The notes under the pieces were generated by a model. It was not told the origin of the DNA, ran no database searches, and worked only from the letters and a program-made list of their open reading frames with translations. A program made the translations under genes and the position numbers. From SABY01 sp964523795 (GTDB lineage: Bacteria; Bacteroidota; Bacteroidia; Bacteroidales; 4484-276): a stretch of DNA of 64,000 nt. Below, piece after piece: positions 44,667 through 51,787 of this stretch. Within the stretch, counting starts at the first letter, position 1. Every line of letters begins with the position of its first letter. The DNA is taken from positions 25,929 through 89,928 of the forward strand of contig CAZGAO010000009.1 in NCBI GenBank assembly GCA_964523795.1, given 5' to 3'.

Positions 44667-46643
44667 TTACACTATTCGCCCATCGAGATAAACTTTTGGA
44701 TGTTTTTTTCCAAAGAAATGAACAATCAAAAATAAAATCAAAATATTGAGCGGGATAAGCACCATTGATGAAACGCCATAAGCAGCCGGGATAGTTCCAA
44801 ACAAAATACCCGTTCCCCCCACAGTAAGGGCGTAGGGCATTTGGGTGCGTACGTGGCTGATGTGATTACACGAACTGGCCAAGGAGCTAAGAATGGTAGT
44901 ATCGGAAATGGGCGAGCAATGATCGCCCAGCACCGAACCGGCAAGCACCGCCGAAACCACATTATGAAAAATGGCGATAGAGGTATCGTAATCCAGTCCT
45001 GCTTCCTGGCATATTAGCCATGAGGCCGGCAGAATAAGCGGATACAAAATGGCCATGGTGCCCCACGATGAGCCCGTGGAAAACGACACCAGCGCGGCCA
45101 GCAAAAAGGTTAAAGCCGGCACCAAAAAAGGCGAAAGCTGAAATTGAATCATGCTGGACGAAATAAATTCGGCAGTATGCAAATGCTGGGTTATCATGGC
45201 TATCGACCAGGCCAAAACAAGAATGATGACTGCCGTGAGCATGGTTTTAAATCCATGCAGCATGGCATCGATGCTTTTGGTAAGAGACAGCAGTCGCTGC
45301 GAAACCGAAAGGATGATAGCCACCACCACTCCGGCCAACGACGACCACAGCAGAGCACTAAAGGAATCGGCATGACCGATAACGCGGGTAAGATTGGTGC
45401 CTAAGGCCAGGCTTTCATCCCAACCTGTGGCCTTAATGCCGGTGATAACAAGCCCTACGATTGTACCTGTCACAATGACCATTACCGGAACAAAGGCATT
45501 GTACCAACGCGCCTGTACGCCTGCTTCAGGCTCGGCATCCTTGTGAAAATCGGCTGTGGAATTATCGTTGGGGTCTTCGTTATTTTGTCCCAAACGGGCG
45601 CGTTTTTCGACCGGATACATGGGTCCAAAATCCCGGCGTTTCCAGATGATGAAGAGCATAAAGAAAATAGAGAGGATGGGATAAAACGAATATTGCAGGG
45701 AGTTTAAAAAAACATCATAGGGCGTTTCGGGGAGTCCCAGATTTTTTATCCCGTCCTGAATGTAACTCAGCTCGGCACCTATCCAGGTGGTAACAAAGGC
45801 TATCGAAGCAATGGGTGCCGCCGTAGAATCGACAATGTAAGCCAGCTTTTCGCGCGATACTTTCAGGCGGTCGGTAACCGGGCGCATGGTGTTGCCCACC
45901 ACGAGGGAGTTGGCATAATCGTCGAAAAATATCATAATACCCAAAACCCAAGTTACCATCTGCCCCGAGCGGGCGTTGGTAGCGTATTTCGACAGCTTGT
46001 TAACGATGCCCGTCATGCCCCCGTTTTTGGTGATGATCCCCACCATCCCACCGATCATCATCGAAAAAATAATGATCGACAAATGGCTCTTGTCATTCAT
46101 CGCATCGAGGATGTAAGTATCGATAACCGCAAAAAAGCCATTGAAGAGTGCTTCGAAAAAATGCTGACCACGATAAAAAAAGATGATGAAGGTTCCTACC
46201 AAAATTCCTACGAACAAGGCCGAATAAACCTCGCGGACAAACAGAGCCATAAGTATCGCGATAAGTGGCGGAAAAATCGACAGCCACAGCGGAATGGGCG
46301 TGAAATCATCATCAAAACTAAAATCCTGAATCTGGATTTGTAAATGGGAATTATCGGTAAAAATATGTTGATATTCGGCCTCGCCATTAGTGAAAACCAG
46401 TTCTTCGGGCGTACCGTTAATGGTTGCGATACGCACGCCATCAATAGACGCTTTTATCTCGACATCACTAACCGTAAATACAAAACTGGTGGGGATATCC
46501 CGCATAATAATATCGGGATGGCTTACCTGTAGATTGCTGTTGGTGAGTGTAGGATTTTGCTCCTCGCCATGCGGCAATGCAAGGCCATGAAGCTGGCATA
46601 GCAAGAGAAAGACAATACCGATTTGAGCTAAAGAAATTCTCAC
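44667..46643 (-). CDS. NhaC-family Na+/H+ antiporter with N-terminal periplasmic domain
   Basis: A 658-residue protein starting at GTG. A signal-like N terminus is followed by an Ig-like domain (about 35-110). Then come about ten membrane segments with NhaC-type motifs (FFDDYANSLVVGNTMRPVTD, STAAPIASIAFVTTWIG, FSTGSSWGTMAILYPLILP, DHCSPISDTTILSS). It exchanges Na+ for H+ or a related substrate pair such as lactate/malate. The Ig-like domain in front of NhaC is seen in some Bacteroidota. It ends 26 bp before the IPExxxVDY gene start. Confidence 0.9.
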   Translation of the reverse strand: MRISLAQIGIVFLLLCQLHGLALPHGEEQNPTLTNSNLQVSHPDIIMRDIPTSFVFTVSDVEIKASIDGVRIATINGTPEELVFTNGEAEYQHIFTDNSHLQIQIQDFSFDDDFTPIPLWLSIFPPLIAILMALFVREVYSALFVGILVGTFIIFFYRGQHFFEALFNGFFAVIDTYILDAMNDKSHLSIIIFSMMIGGMVGIITKNGGMTGIVNKLSKYATNARSGQMVTWVLGIMIFFDDYANSLVVGNTMRPVTDRLKVSREKLAYIVDSTAAPIASIAFVTTWIGAELSYIQDGIKNLGLPETPYDVFLNSLQYSFYPILSIFFMLFIIWKRRDFGPMYPVEKRARLGQNNEDPNDNSTADFHKDAEPEAGVQARWYNAFVPVMVIVTGTIVGLVITGIKATGWDESLALGTNLTRVIGHADSFSALLWSSLAGVVVAIILSVSQRLLSLTKSIDAMLHGFKTMLTAVIILVLAWSIAMITQHLHTAEFISSSMIQFQLSPFLVPALTFLLAALVSFSTGSSWGTMAILYPLILPASWLICQEAGLDYDTSIAIFHNVVSAVLAGSVLGDHCSPISDTTILSSLASSCNHISHVRTQMPYALTVGGTGILFGTIPAAYGVSSMVLIPLNILILFLIVHFFGKKHPKVYLDGRIV

Positions 46644-46768
46644 AATTTTAGTTTGCGGCTAAAGTAGTTAAGAATTTTAAAATGTGAAGAATTCTAATTG
46701 ATTTTCGTGTTGGAGGGGAAAAATGATTTTTCAGAAAGGCGGGGGATTTCTTTCTAAAGGTTGGAGTT

Positions 46769-46832
46769 GGCTTTTTTTAGGTGAGCACTTTAAAGTCGTT
46801 AACGACTTTAAAGTGCTCACCTAAAAAAAGCC
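46769..46832. repeat. 64-bp perfect palindrome
   Basis: Two 32-bp arms, meeting at 46800/46801 with no loop, are exact reverse complements: the left arm runs from GGCTTTTTTTAGGTGAG to TTTAAAGTCGTT. It lies 125 bp upstream of the antiporter start. The core ACTTTAAAGTCGTTAACGAC is shared with the repeat near 40.0 kb. It could be a cruciform, a mobile-element end or a bidirectional terminator. Confidence 0.9.
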
Positions 46833-46901
46833 CTGGGAAGGCCAGACAAAAATAACGCAGCCATTGGTGGAAATCGCAGGTGCGGAGCACCGCAATATTT
46901 G

Positions 46902-47107
46902 GTGTGCCGGGCATGTAGTAAACCTAACGGGTGTCTGGGAAATTTCAAAAGTCCTGCGAGAGTCGTTATGACCGGAATCTCATAGTCGAAGGCAAGGGTG
47001 TCCCGAGTGATTGATCCCGATCGTGCGGGATGAAGGAAGCCACAGACAAACAATTGATTTGACGAATAGAAACCGGATACAAGGTATGTCTTTCCGGGTA
47101 ACTGAGC
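46902..47107 (+). ncRNA. Group II intron 5' fragment (domain I), no reverse transcriptase
   Basis: The segment begins GTGTGCCGGGCATG, fitting the GUGYG 5' end of group II introns. It goes on with motifs that I recognise from Bacteroidota group II introns: GTCCTGCGAGAGTCGTTATG, CTCATAGTCGAAGGCAAGG, GATGAAGGAAGCCACAG and GACGAATAGAAACCGGATAC. No RT/maturase coding region, and nothing resembling domain V or VI, follows; instead the sequence switches to an hldD fragment. It is a dead remnant. The class was assigned from memory of the motif pattern, not from a search. Confidence 0.65.
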
Positions 47108-47545
47108 CATAAGTCACGAATGGCCTCGATTATTTTTCAGGCCTTCCCCCAGATAGGAAAAACCGGGAAAATGAAACTCTTCCGCTCCCACCGTCCCGAC
47201 TTTGAAGACGGGCAGCAACTGCGCGATTTTATTTATGTAATAGATGTGGTGGAGGTATTGATGCATTTTATTAATAATCCCTGGCAATCCGGCCTTTACA
47301 ACCTGGGTACCGGAAAGGCACGCAGCTTTTTGGACTTGACCCTGGCCACCTTTGCCGCGATGGGAAAAGAGCCGGTGATCGAGTTTATTGATACCCCGCT
47401 CGACATTCGCGACAAGTACCAATATTTTACCGAGGCCAATATGCAAAAAGTGCTCAATGCCGGTTATCGAAAAGTTTTTACTCCGCTCGAAATGGGCGTT
47501 CGCGATTATGTAAAAAACTATCTCATCCCCGGCAGGTATTATTAA
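47108..47545 (+). pseudogene. 5'-truncated duplicate of hldD
   Basis: From CATAAGTCACGAATGG to the stop codon the sequence matches the last 440 bp of hldD at roughly 94% by eye, in frame and without stops (141 codons from the internal ATG). The NADP-binding half is missing, so it cannot be active. It joins directly to the group II intron fragment. The full-length gene is at 38.9-39.8 kb. Confidence 0.88.
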
Positions 47546-47564
47546 ACAAAAGCTTCAACAGCAC

Positions 47565-48572
47565 TTACGCATAATTCCCCGCAGCCTTTTTCAGTATCGC
47601 GGCAATTTTCTTTTTCAATCCTTCGGGAGCCAGCACCACCACGCCATTTCCAAAACCCAGAATTTCCCTTTCCAGCTCGAAGTTGAGTTTTACCTTTATC
47701 GAAATTTCCACCCCCTCTTCACTCTCACTAACTATTTTCTGCGAATGATGCAGCGGTTTTGTCAGCACATAAGGTGCCTGTTCGTGGTTGAAGAGTAGTC
47801 GCACATTCACCGGCCTCATCCCTGTTACCGATACGCCAATCACCTGGTCAAAATAGGTGGCCGTGTCAAAATCCGGGTTTTCGTAATACTTGGCTTCCTT
47901 GTCGATGTCGATATCTTTAATCCGATCCAAAGCCAGGTTGAGGATGAGTTTTTCGCCGGCTCGCGAACCCAGCACAAACCACCGGTTACGGTATTCTTTT
48001 AGCAAATAGGGATGAAATTCAATTTTGCCTGGCCGCTTGGCCTTGTAGGACTGGTAATAAACCTCCAGTACTTTTCTAGTGCGGATGGCCCGATAAATTA
48101 TTTCGATATTGTCCAGTCCCGCCAGGTTTTCATTTTTCTCCATATCTATCACCGGACTTTGACGGGTGCGTGCCGCCGAAACTTTATCCTCCAGCTTTTG
48201 CACCATGATTCCTAAATCATGGAAATACGAAAACCCCTTGTATTGCTTCAAAATCTCCGTTACCTCGCCCAACTTTTCCAGATCCTGGCTGGTGAGCGGA
48301 ATATTGGTAATGCTGTAATCCGTTTCCTCGTAGGCATAATATTTTTTATCCCTAACCACGATGGGCGCGTTGTATCCCGGTTTTTCGCTACGCATCACCT
48401 GTATGTCGGCCTGCACGGTGCGCTTGCTCACCCTTTTTTCGATGCCCTCAAATTCATACAATGCTTCCGAGCAAGCCTCAATCAGGTCGTCGAGTGTCCA
48501 GGTGCGATAGTGGTTTTGCAGGCACTGGTCGATGGTTTTGTAACGGATAAGCGCGTTTCTGTTTATCGGCAT
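47565..48572 (-). CDS. WYL-domain transcriptional regulator
   Basis: About 335 residues from ATG (MPINRNALIRY; a TTG ten codons upstream is less likely). The N-terminal winged helix includes YKTIDQCLQNHYRTW and VSKRTVQADIQVMRSE. A WYL domain follows (about 160-250; VYYQSYKAKRPGKIEFHPYLL, NRWFVLGSRAG) and a WCX-type C-terminal extension ends it. WYL domains bind nucleic-acid or nucleotide ligands and act as switches in DNA-damage, phage-defence and RtcB contexts. It is transcribed away from the tRNA/slipin/rtcB region, and an operator-like site overlaps its own promoter. Confidence 0.9.
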   Translation of the reverse strand: MPINRNALIRYKTIDQCLQNHYRTWTLDDLIEACSEALYEFEGIEKRVSKRTVQADIQVMRSEKPGYNAPIVVRDKKYYAYEETDYSITNIPLTSQDLEKLGEVTEILKQYKGFSYFHDLGIMVQKLEDKVSAARTRQSPVIDMEKNENLAGLDNIEIIYRAIRTRKVLEVYYQSYKAKRPGKIEFHPYLLKEYRNRWFVLGSRAGEKLILNLALDRIKDIDIDKEAKYYENPDFDTATYFDQVIGVSVTGMRPVNVRLLFNHEQAPYVLTKPLHHSQKIVSESEEGVEISIKVKLNFELEREILGFGNGVVVLAPEGLKKKIAAILKKAAGNYA

Positions 48573-48806
48573 AGTATTACTGTTTATTAAATTAGTGTCC
48601 AATGATATCGTTAATCTATATGTCTCAAAGTCTATCTTGAGGCGTGCTTAGTGTTTCTTGGTGACTTGGTGTCTTGGTGGCATGTGTCAAATGGATAGCC
48701 ACAAAGACCCTAAGGCTCAAAGTATCACAAAGTGTATTAATTGCAACAGAACAATCATGTTATGTCAGGATGTCTGACTGCTATTATCAAGATTTATACT
48801 TCTCTG

Positions 48807-48836
48807 CAAATGTAAAACAAACCAGGATAAACGCAA
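48807..48836 (-). promoter_or_regulatory. Promoter of the WYL regulator
   Basis: Read on the minus strand, TTG at 48834-48836 and TACATTTG at 48807-48814 are separated by exactly 19 bp, the ideal Bacteroidota spacing. The predicted transcript begins near 48800 with a leader of about 230 nt. The -33 element is inside the operator-like site listed next. Confidence 0.6.
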
Positions 48837-48850
48837 GTAAATTGCGTAGT
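48831..48850. promoter_or_regulatory. Operator-like inverted repeat, copy 1
   Basis: ACGCAA and TTGCGT are perfect 6-bp arms around GTAAA, followed by AGT. The site covers the -33 element of the WYL gene's own promoter and lies 33 bp upstream of the divergent plus-strand promoter. An 18-of-20 match recurs at 49674. It is the best candidate binding site of the WYL protein. Confidence 0.6.
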
Positions 48851-48883
48851 TAAAAAAATATTATGAAAATAATTAAAAATAAA

Positions 48884-48914
48884 TTTGGTAGTTTAAAAAA
48901 TGTATTTACTTTTG
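48884..48914 (+). promoter_or_regulatory. Strong promoter of the non-coding RNA / tRNA region
   Basis: TTTG at 48884-48887 and TACTTTTG at 48907-48914 are 19 bp apart, a full match to the Bacteroidota consensus. No coding frame follows; the transcript starts near 48921 and enters two terminator-ended units and then the tRNA genes. Confidence 0.75.
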
Positions 48915-48920
48915 CAGCGT

Positions 48921-49094
48921 CGAATTTAATAGAACAGACAAATGATAAATTACAATCTACATAAGAATATAATTTCAAGCCCCTCATTTATGGGAGAAGA
49001 AAAGAGCTATGTCCGGGAGCATTTTTATTGGAACAGATAATTACACACTGCAATAAAATCAAAAAACCCGGCCAGCATTGTCCGGGTTTTTTTT
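48921..49094 (+). ncRNA. Putative small RNA or leader, unit A1
   Basis: A stretch of about 175 nt bounded by the consensus promoter and a terminator at 49063-49094 (AAAACCCGG/CCGGGTTTT with a 10-nt loop and eight T). No open frame of any length is present. It holds GGGAGCATTTTTA, a piece of which (GGAGCATTTTTA) recurs at 50159. It may be a free small RNA or an attenuator before the tRNA genes. Confidence 0.5.
49063..49094 (+). terminator. Rho-independent terminator of unit A1
   Basis: A 9-bp stem AAAACCCGG/CCGGGTTTT with a 10-nt loop and eight T residues. Confidence 0.88.
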
Positions 49095-49213
49095 ATACTT
49101 AGAAAAATATTAAAACGCAACAAATACATAATTTAAAGTCAGCGCATTATTGCGATGAGCAAGGACTACGTTCTTTTTTTATGGGAAAATATTATCCGCC
49201 AGGAAAATTCTGA

Positions 49214-49231
49214 TACAACAAATTTGTTGTA
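49214..49231. repeat. 18-bp palindrome in unit A2
   Basis: TACAACAAA and TTTGTTGTA meet without a loop. It may be an operator or part of an RNA fold inside the second small unit. Confidence 0.45.
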
Positions 49232-49246
49232 CAATTAATCGAATTG

Positions 49247-49274
49247 AGCCTGGCAGAAATGCCGGGCTTTTTTT
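49247..49274 (+). terminator. Rho-independent terminator of unit A2, just before the tRNA genes
   Basis: AGCCTGGCA pairs with TGCCGGGCT (one G-T) around a GAAA tetraloop and is followed by seven T. The unit it closes is the 150 nt from 49095; no clear separate promoter is seen for it. The first tRNA starts 12 nt later, so tRNA expression needs read-through or another start site. Confidence 0.88.
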
Positions 49275-49285
49275 ATGCCCAAAAC

Positions 49286-49360
49286 GGAAGCATAGCTGAG
49301 GAGGTTTAGCGACGGCCTGTTAAGCCGGGTACGATGGTTCGAGTCCATCTGTTTCCGCCA
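49286..49360 (+). tRNA. tRNA-Asn-like (anticodon GTT), CCA encoded
   Basis: Acceptor GGAAGCA/TGTTTCC is 7 bp with one G-T. The D-arm is GCTG/TAGC with GG in the loop. The anticodon loop is CTGTTAA with GTT at 49319-49321; the stem has an A-G mismatch at its base. T-arm is GATGG-TTCGAGT-CCATC, perfect. The variable loop is only 4 nt (usual 5). G and CCA follow. The fold is complete and usable. The body differs from what I expect of a normal Bacteroidota tRNA-Asn. Confidence 0.85.
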
Positions 49361-49385
49361 GATTTACAAAAGTTTTTTAAATCAT

Positions 49386-49457
49386 GGAAACATAGCTGAG
49401 ATGGCGTAGCACCGGACTTTTAATCCGGGGACGTAGGTTCGATCCCTACTGTTTCCA
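49386..49457 (+). tRNA. tRNA-Lys-like (anticodon TTT)
   Basis: Acceptor GGAAACA/TGTTTCC and anticodon stem CCGGA/TCCGG are perfect. The loop CTTTTAA gives TTT at 49419-49421. D-arm GCTG/TAGC with GG in the loop; T-arm GTAGG-TTCGATC-CCTAC. The variable loop is 4 nt. After discriminator A come CC and G, so the CCA is not fully encoded. The body is nearly the same as in the two flanking tRNAs. Confidence 0.87.
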
Positions 49458-49476
49458 CCGAGACTATTTACAAGAT

Positions 49477-49548
49477 GGAAATATAGCTGAGATGGTTTAG
49501 CGTCGGCCTGAAGAGCAGGAGACCTTGGTTCGATTCCAGGTATTTCCA
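49477..49548 (+). tRNA. tRNA-Phe-like (anticodon GAA)
   Basis: Acceptor GGAAATA/TATTTCC is perfect. D-arm GCTG/TAGC. The loop CTGAAGA gives GAA at 49510-49512. The anticodon stem TCGGC/GCAGG has a G-A mismatch in the middle and a T-G pair at the base. T-arm CTTGG-TTCGATT-CCAGG. Variable loop 4 nt. CCA is not encoded (A then CAA). It is the most worn of the three, yet all arms remain recognisable. Confidence 0.8.
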
Positions 49549-49673
49549 CAAAATGAGTTCTTTGATAAAAGAGTAATAGGAAGTAAAATTACAATTCAGA
49601 TTTTGGTGCAGTATTTAAAACCATAAAAACTGCCGAAATAGTAAAAATAAAATTTTTAAAAAATATTTTAATT

Positions 49674-49693
49674 ACGCAATTAAAATGCGTAGT
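49674..49693. promoter_or_regulatory. Operator-like inverted repeat, copy 2
   Basis: ACGCA/TGCGT arms within a 20-bp block that matches the block at 48831 at 18 of 20 positions. It ends 7 bp before TTACTTTG (49701-49708), a near-match to the -7 box, so it would cover the -33 position of a promoter reading into the structured RNA and slipin-rtcB. Confidence 0.6.
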
Positions 49694-49908
49694 AATGAAA
49701 TTACTTTGCATTGTTGTGATGGAATCGCATAATGTGAGTTCATTGAAATTTATGATATTGTGCAATTGCACTAAAGATCTTCGGCTCATAACCGAAGCGA
49801 GAAACAAGTGTGTAAATTTGACCTGACCGGGGTTTCTGCATAGCTCCGGTAGTATTGTTCCGTTAGGTATCAATATGCTTCGTTTTATTCATTGTGTTTC
49901 TCACTACA

Positions 49909-49992
49909 CCTCCGTGGGTTCGACTCCCACATCTACCATTCAGGTAGATTAGCCAAGTTGGTTAAAGGCAGCTGATTTTTAATCAGATGAGG
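49909..49992 (+). tRNA. Circularly permuted tRNA-like element (anticodon TTT)
   Basis: The parts occur in the order V-stem CCTC, C, T-arm GTGGG-TTCGACT-CCCAC, acceptor 3' strand ATCTACC plus A, linker TTCA, acceptor 5' strand GGTAGAT, TA, D-arm GCC-AAGTTGGTTAAA-GGC, A, anticodon arm GCTGA-TTTTTAA-TCAGA, T, V-stem GAGG. Rejoined at the variable arm, this gives a full class II tRNA: 7-bp acceptor, 3-bp D-stem with GG, 5-bp T-stem with canonical loop, 4-bp variable stem with single 44 and 48 bases. The only flaw is G-A at the base of the anticodon stem. TTT would read Lys, odd for a class II body. Whether it is cut and joined into a tRNA is unknown. Confidence 0.75.
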
Positions 49993-50050
49993 CATGATGT
50001 GTCTGATTTGACATCTCGTACGAGTGAAAGAAGATTGTTGCAAAAGGCAC

Positions 50051-50095
50051 ACCGGCTTTGGGTTCAATACTTTAATTGAATTTAAAGCAATCGGT
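50051..50095 (+). ncRNA. Long hairpin in the structured RNA
   Basis: ACCG pairs with CGGT, then GCTTTGGGTTCAAT pairs with ATTGAATTTAAAGC (11 Watson-Crick and three G-U pairs) around ACTTTA, with an AAT bulge. A helix this regular suggests a functional RNA element, possibly a protein-binding stem. Confidence 0.6.
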
Positions 50096-50482
50096 CAGAA
50101 ACCCCGAAAAGATTGGGATACCGTGCGCTAACGCTGCATAACGACACAAACCCGGCAGGAGCATTTTTAGGATGAAATAACTCAGAAAACTGCGAATGCG
50201 CGGTGTGTGAAATGGTGTAGCAGAGGCGTACTCAACGATTCTTCCGTTTCTGATGGGTGGTTGTGCCTGTTGCGCAATCTAAAAAAAAGTTGAATGGTTA
50301 ATCGTTATTGGTTTCTCAGGCTATTCGATTTTTTGGAGAAGGAAAAGAAAATTCTGTGTTAAACTGCCTAATCGGTAATTTTCAGATTCACCTGCCGCCC
50401 ATTGAAGATCAAAGCATCACACAATATCAATTATTAATATCAAAATAATAATCACCATTACTAACCCTAAATATATTGAGCT

Positions 50483-51583
50483 ATGAAGCGAGTACAAATT
50501 AAAACAGGATTCGTTGGCTTGCTTTTTAAAAACGGCAACTACCAACATGTATTAACAGAAGGCAAATACTGGATCGGCCGAAAAGAAAAAGTTGAAGTAT
50601 TCAACATGGCCGAGAAGTTTATTCCGCCCATCGAACTTAAGGTTTTATTGAAAGATGAAAGCCTTGCCAAAATGTTGACAGTGGTGGATGTGAAAGACAA
50701 TGAAATTGCAGTTCGCTACACCGACGGCATTTTCAAGGAAGTACTTACAGTAGGTAAACACGCTTACTGGAAATGGTTGAACGATACTGTTTTTGAAAAC
50801 TACGATTTTGATAAGATCGAAGTACCGGAAGGCAATATTCGTAAAATCATCAACCGAAAGGAAATCATTCCCTTCCTCCAGGTTCAGGTAGTAGAAAGCT
50901 ACCAAAAAGGTTTGATGTTTATCGATGGCAAATTTGAAAAAGAGCTTGAAAGCGGCATCTACTTTTACTGGAAAGGTTTGAAACCGGTGGTTGTTTACAA
51001 AATTGACACACGGCAACAAGCGATGGAAGTATCCGGCCAGGAAATCCTGACAAAGGATAAAGCCAGCATCAGGGTTAATTTACAAGCTGTCTTTAAAGTT
51101 GTAGATGCCCAGAAGGTAGTTCTTGATAATAAAGATGCCGAAAAGCAACTTTACACTTTAATTCAACTTGCTTTGCGCGAAAACATTGGCCGCTTAAGCC
51201 TTGATGAATTGCTTGCTGAAAAAGAAGCCTTGTCTGACAAAATCATGACAATGGTGGAAGATAAGGCTGAAAACCTTGGCTTGAAATTGTTGGAATGTGG
51301 TATCCGCGACATCATCTTGCCCGGCGAAATCCGGGAAATTATGAACCGGGTGTTGGTGGCACAAAAAAACGCCGAAGCCAACATGATTACCCGGCGCGAA
51401 GAAACAGCATCTACACGTAGCTTGCTTAACACCGCCAAATTGATGGAAGACAACGCAATGTTGTGGAAAATCAAGGAAATGGAATATGTTGAAAAAATCG
51501 CTGAAAAAATCAGCAGCATTTCTTTGAGTGGAAACGGCAATGTAGTTGAACAATTGAAGGATATCTTCACATGCCCAAGGTAA
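50483..51583 (+). CDS. Slipin (SPFH/Band 7) without membrane anchor
   Basis: A 366-residue protein. The SPFH domain is about 160-320 (QEILTKDKASIRVNLQAVFKV, LGLKLLECGIRDIILPGEI). Before it are three copies of a short beta repeat, GNYQHVLTEGKYWIG, GIFKEVLTVGKHAYW and GKFEKELESGIYFYWKG. The N-terminal membrane hairpin of ordinary slipins is absent, so it is soluble. Slipins of this type are known beside RtcB in RNA-repair operons; their biochemical role is not settled. A hairpin lies between it and rtcB. Confidence 0.9.
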   Translation: MKRVQIKTGFVGLLFKNGNYQHVLTEGKYWIGRKEKVEVFNMAEKFIPPIELKVLLKDESLAKMLTVVDVKDNEIAVRYTDGIFKEVLTVGKHAYWKWLNDTVFENYDFDKIEVPEGNIRKIINRKEIIPFLQVQVVESYQKGLMFIDGKFEKELESGIYFYWKGLKPVVVYKIDTRQQAMEVSGQEILTKDKASIRVNLQAVFKVVDAQKVVLDNKDAEKQLYTLIQLALRENIGRLSLDELLAEKEALSDKIMTMVEDKAENLGLKLLECGIRDIILPGEIREIMNRVLVAQKNAEANMITRREETASTRSLLNTAKLMEDNAMLWKIKEMEYVEKIAEKISSISLSGNGNVVEQLKDIFTCPR

Positions 51584-51617
51584 ACCTGATTGATGGCAAT
51601 CATCAATCCTTTTGATA

Positions 51618-51650
51618 ATTCTTATGGCGGCGCATGGCCGCCATAAGAAT
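51618..51650 (+). terminator. 14-bp hairpin between slipin and rtcB
   Basis: ATTCTTATGGCGGC and GCCGCCATAAGAAT are perfect arms around a 5-nt loop, 34 bp after the slipin stop. TTGTTTTG follows, a weak T tract, so it could terminate or set the ratio of slipin to RtcB mRNA. Confidence 0.6.
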
Positions 51651-51787
51651 TTGTTTTGAAAATAATTTCTTAGTTTCGTAAAAGTTCGTCCTAAAGGTAA
51701 TTGCAAACTTCCACTCCATCTCCGATCATTCGGGGGGCGTGAATAAAACTTTATTCTATTCGTGCATTAGTGGCTAATTATATAAAA

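Larger units (their letters stand above)
49701..50480 (+). ncRNA. Structured RNA, probable 5' leader of the slipin-rtcB transcript
   Basis: About 780 nt with no convincing frame. It holds an intact anticodon-type arm CTTCGG-CTCATAA-CCGAAG (49779-49797, anticodon CAT) and the permuted tRNA at 49909-49992. It also holds an 8-bp long-range pair GAGAAACA/TGTTTCTC (49799-49806 with 49895-49902) and an 11-bp pair CGGGGTTTCTG/CAGAAACCCCG (49828-49838 with 50096-50106). A long hairpin follows at 50051-50095. GAAAC of the first pair could also bind GTTTC of the second, so two folds compete. No promoter or terminator is visible before the slipin gene, so the RNA may be its leader or be cut from it. Confidence 0.6.

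Noticed and set aside
46902..47107. Complete mobile group II intron
   Set aside because: No reverse transcriptase, domain V or 3' end; only a 5' fragment is present.
49286..49548. Ordinary housekeeping tRNA cluster
   Set aside because: The three bodies are nearly the same despite different anticodons, with 4-nt variable loops and stem mismatches, so I do not treat them as standard tRNAs, although charging has not been excluded.
49589..49873. 94-codon minus-strand frame in the non-coding region
   Set aside because: It covers the operator-like site and the anticodon-type arm, has no family match and no start context.
49741..50280. tmRNA (possibly two-piece, permuted)
   Set aside because: The acceptor and T-arm order is permuted, but there is no tag reading frame, no Ala-type acceptor G-T pair and an anticodon arm is present, which tmRNA lacks.
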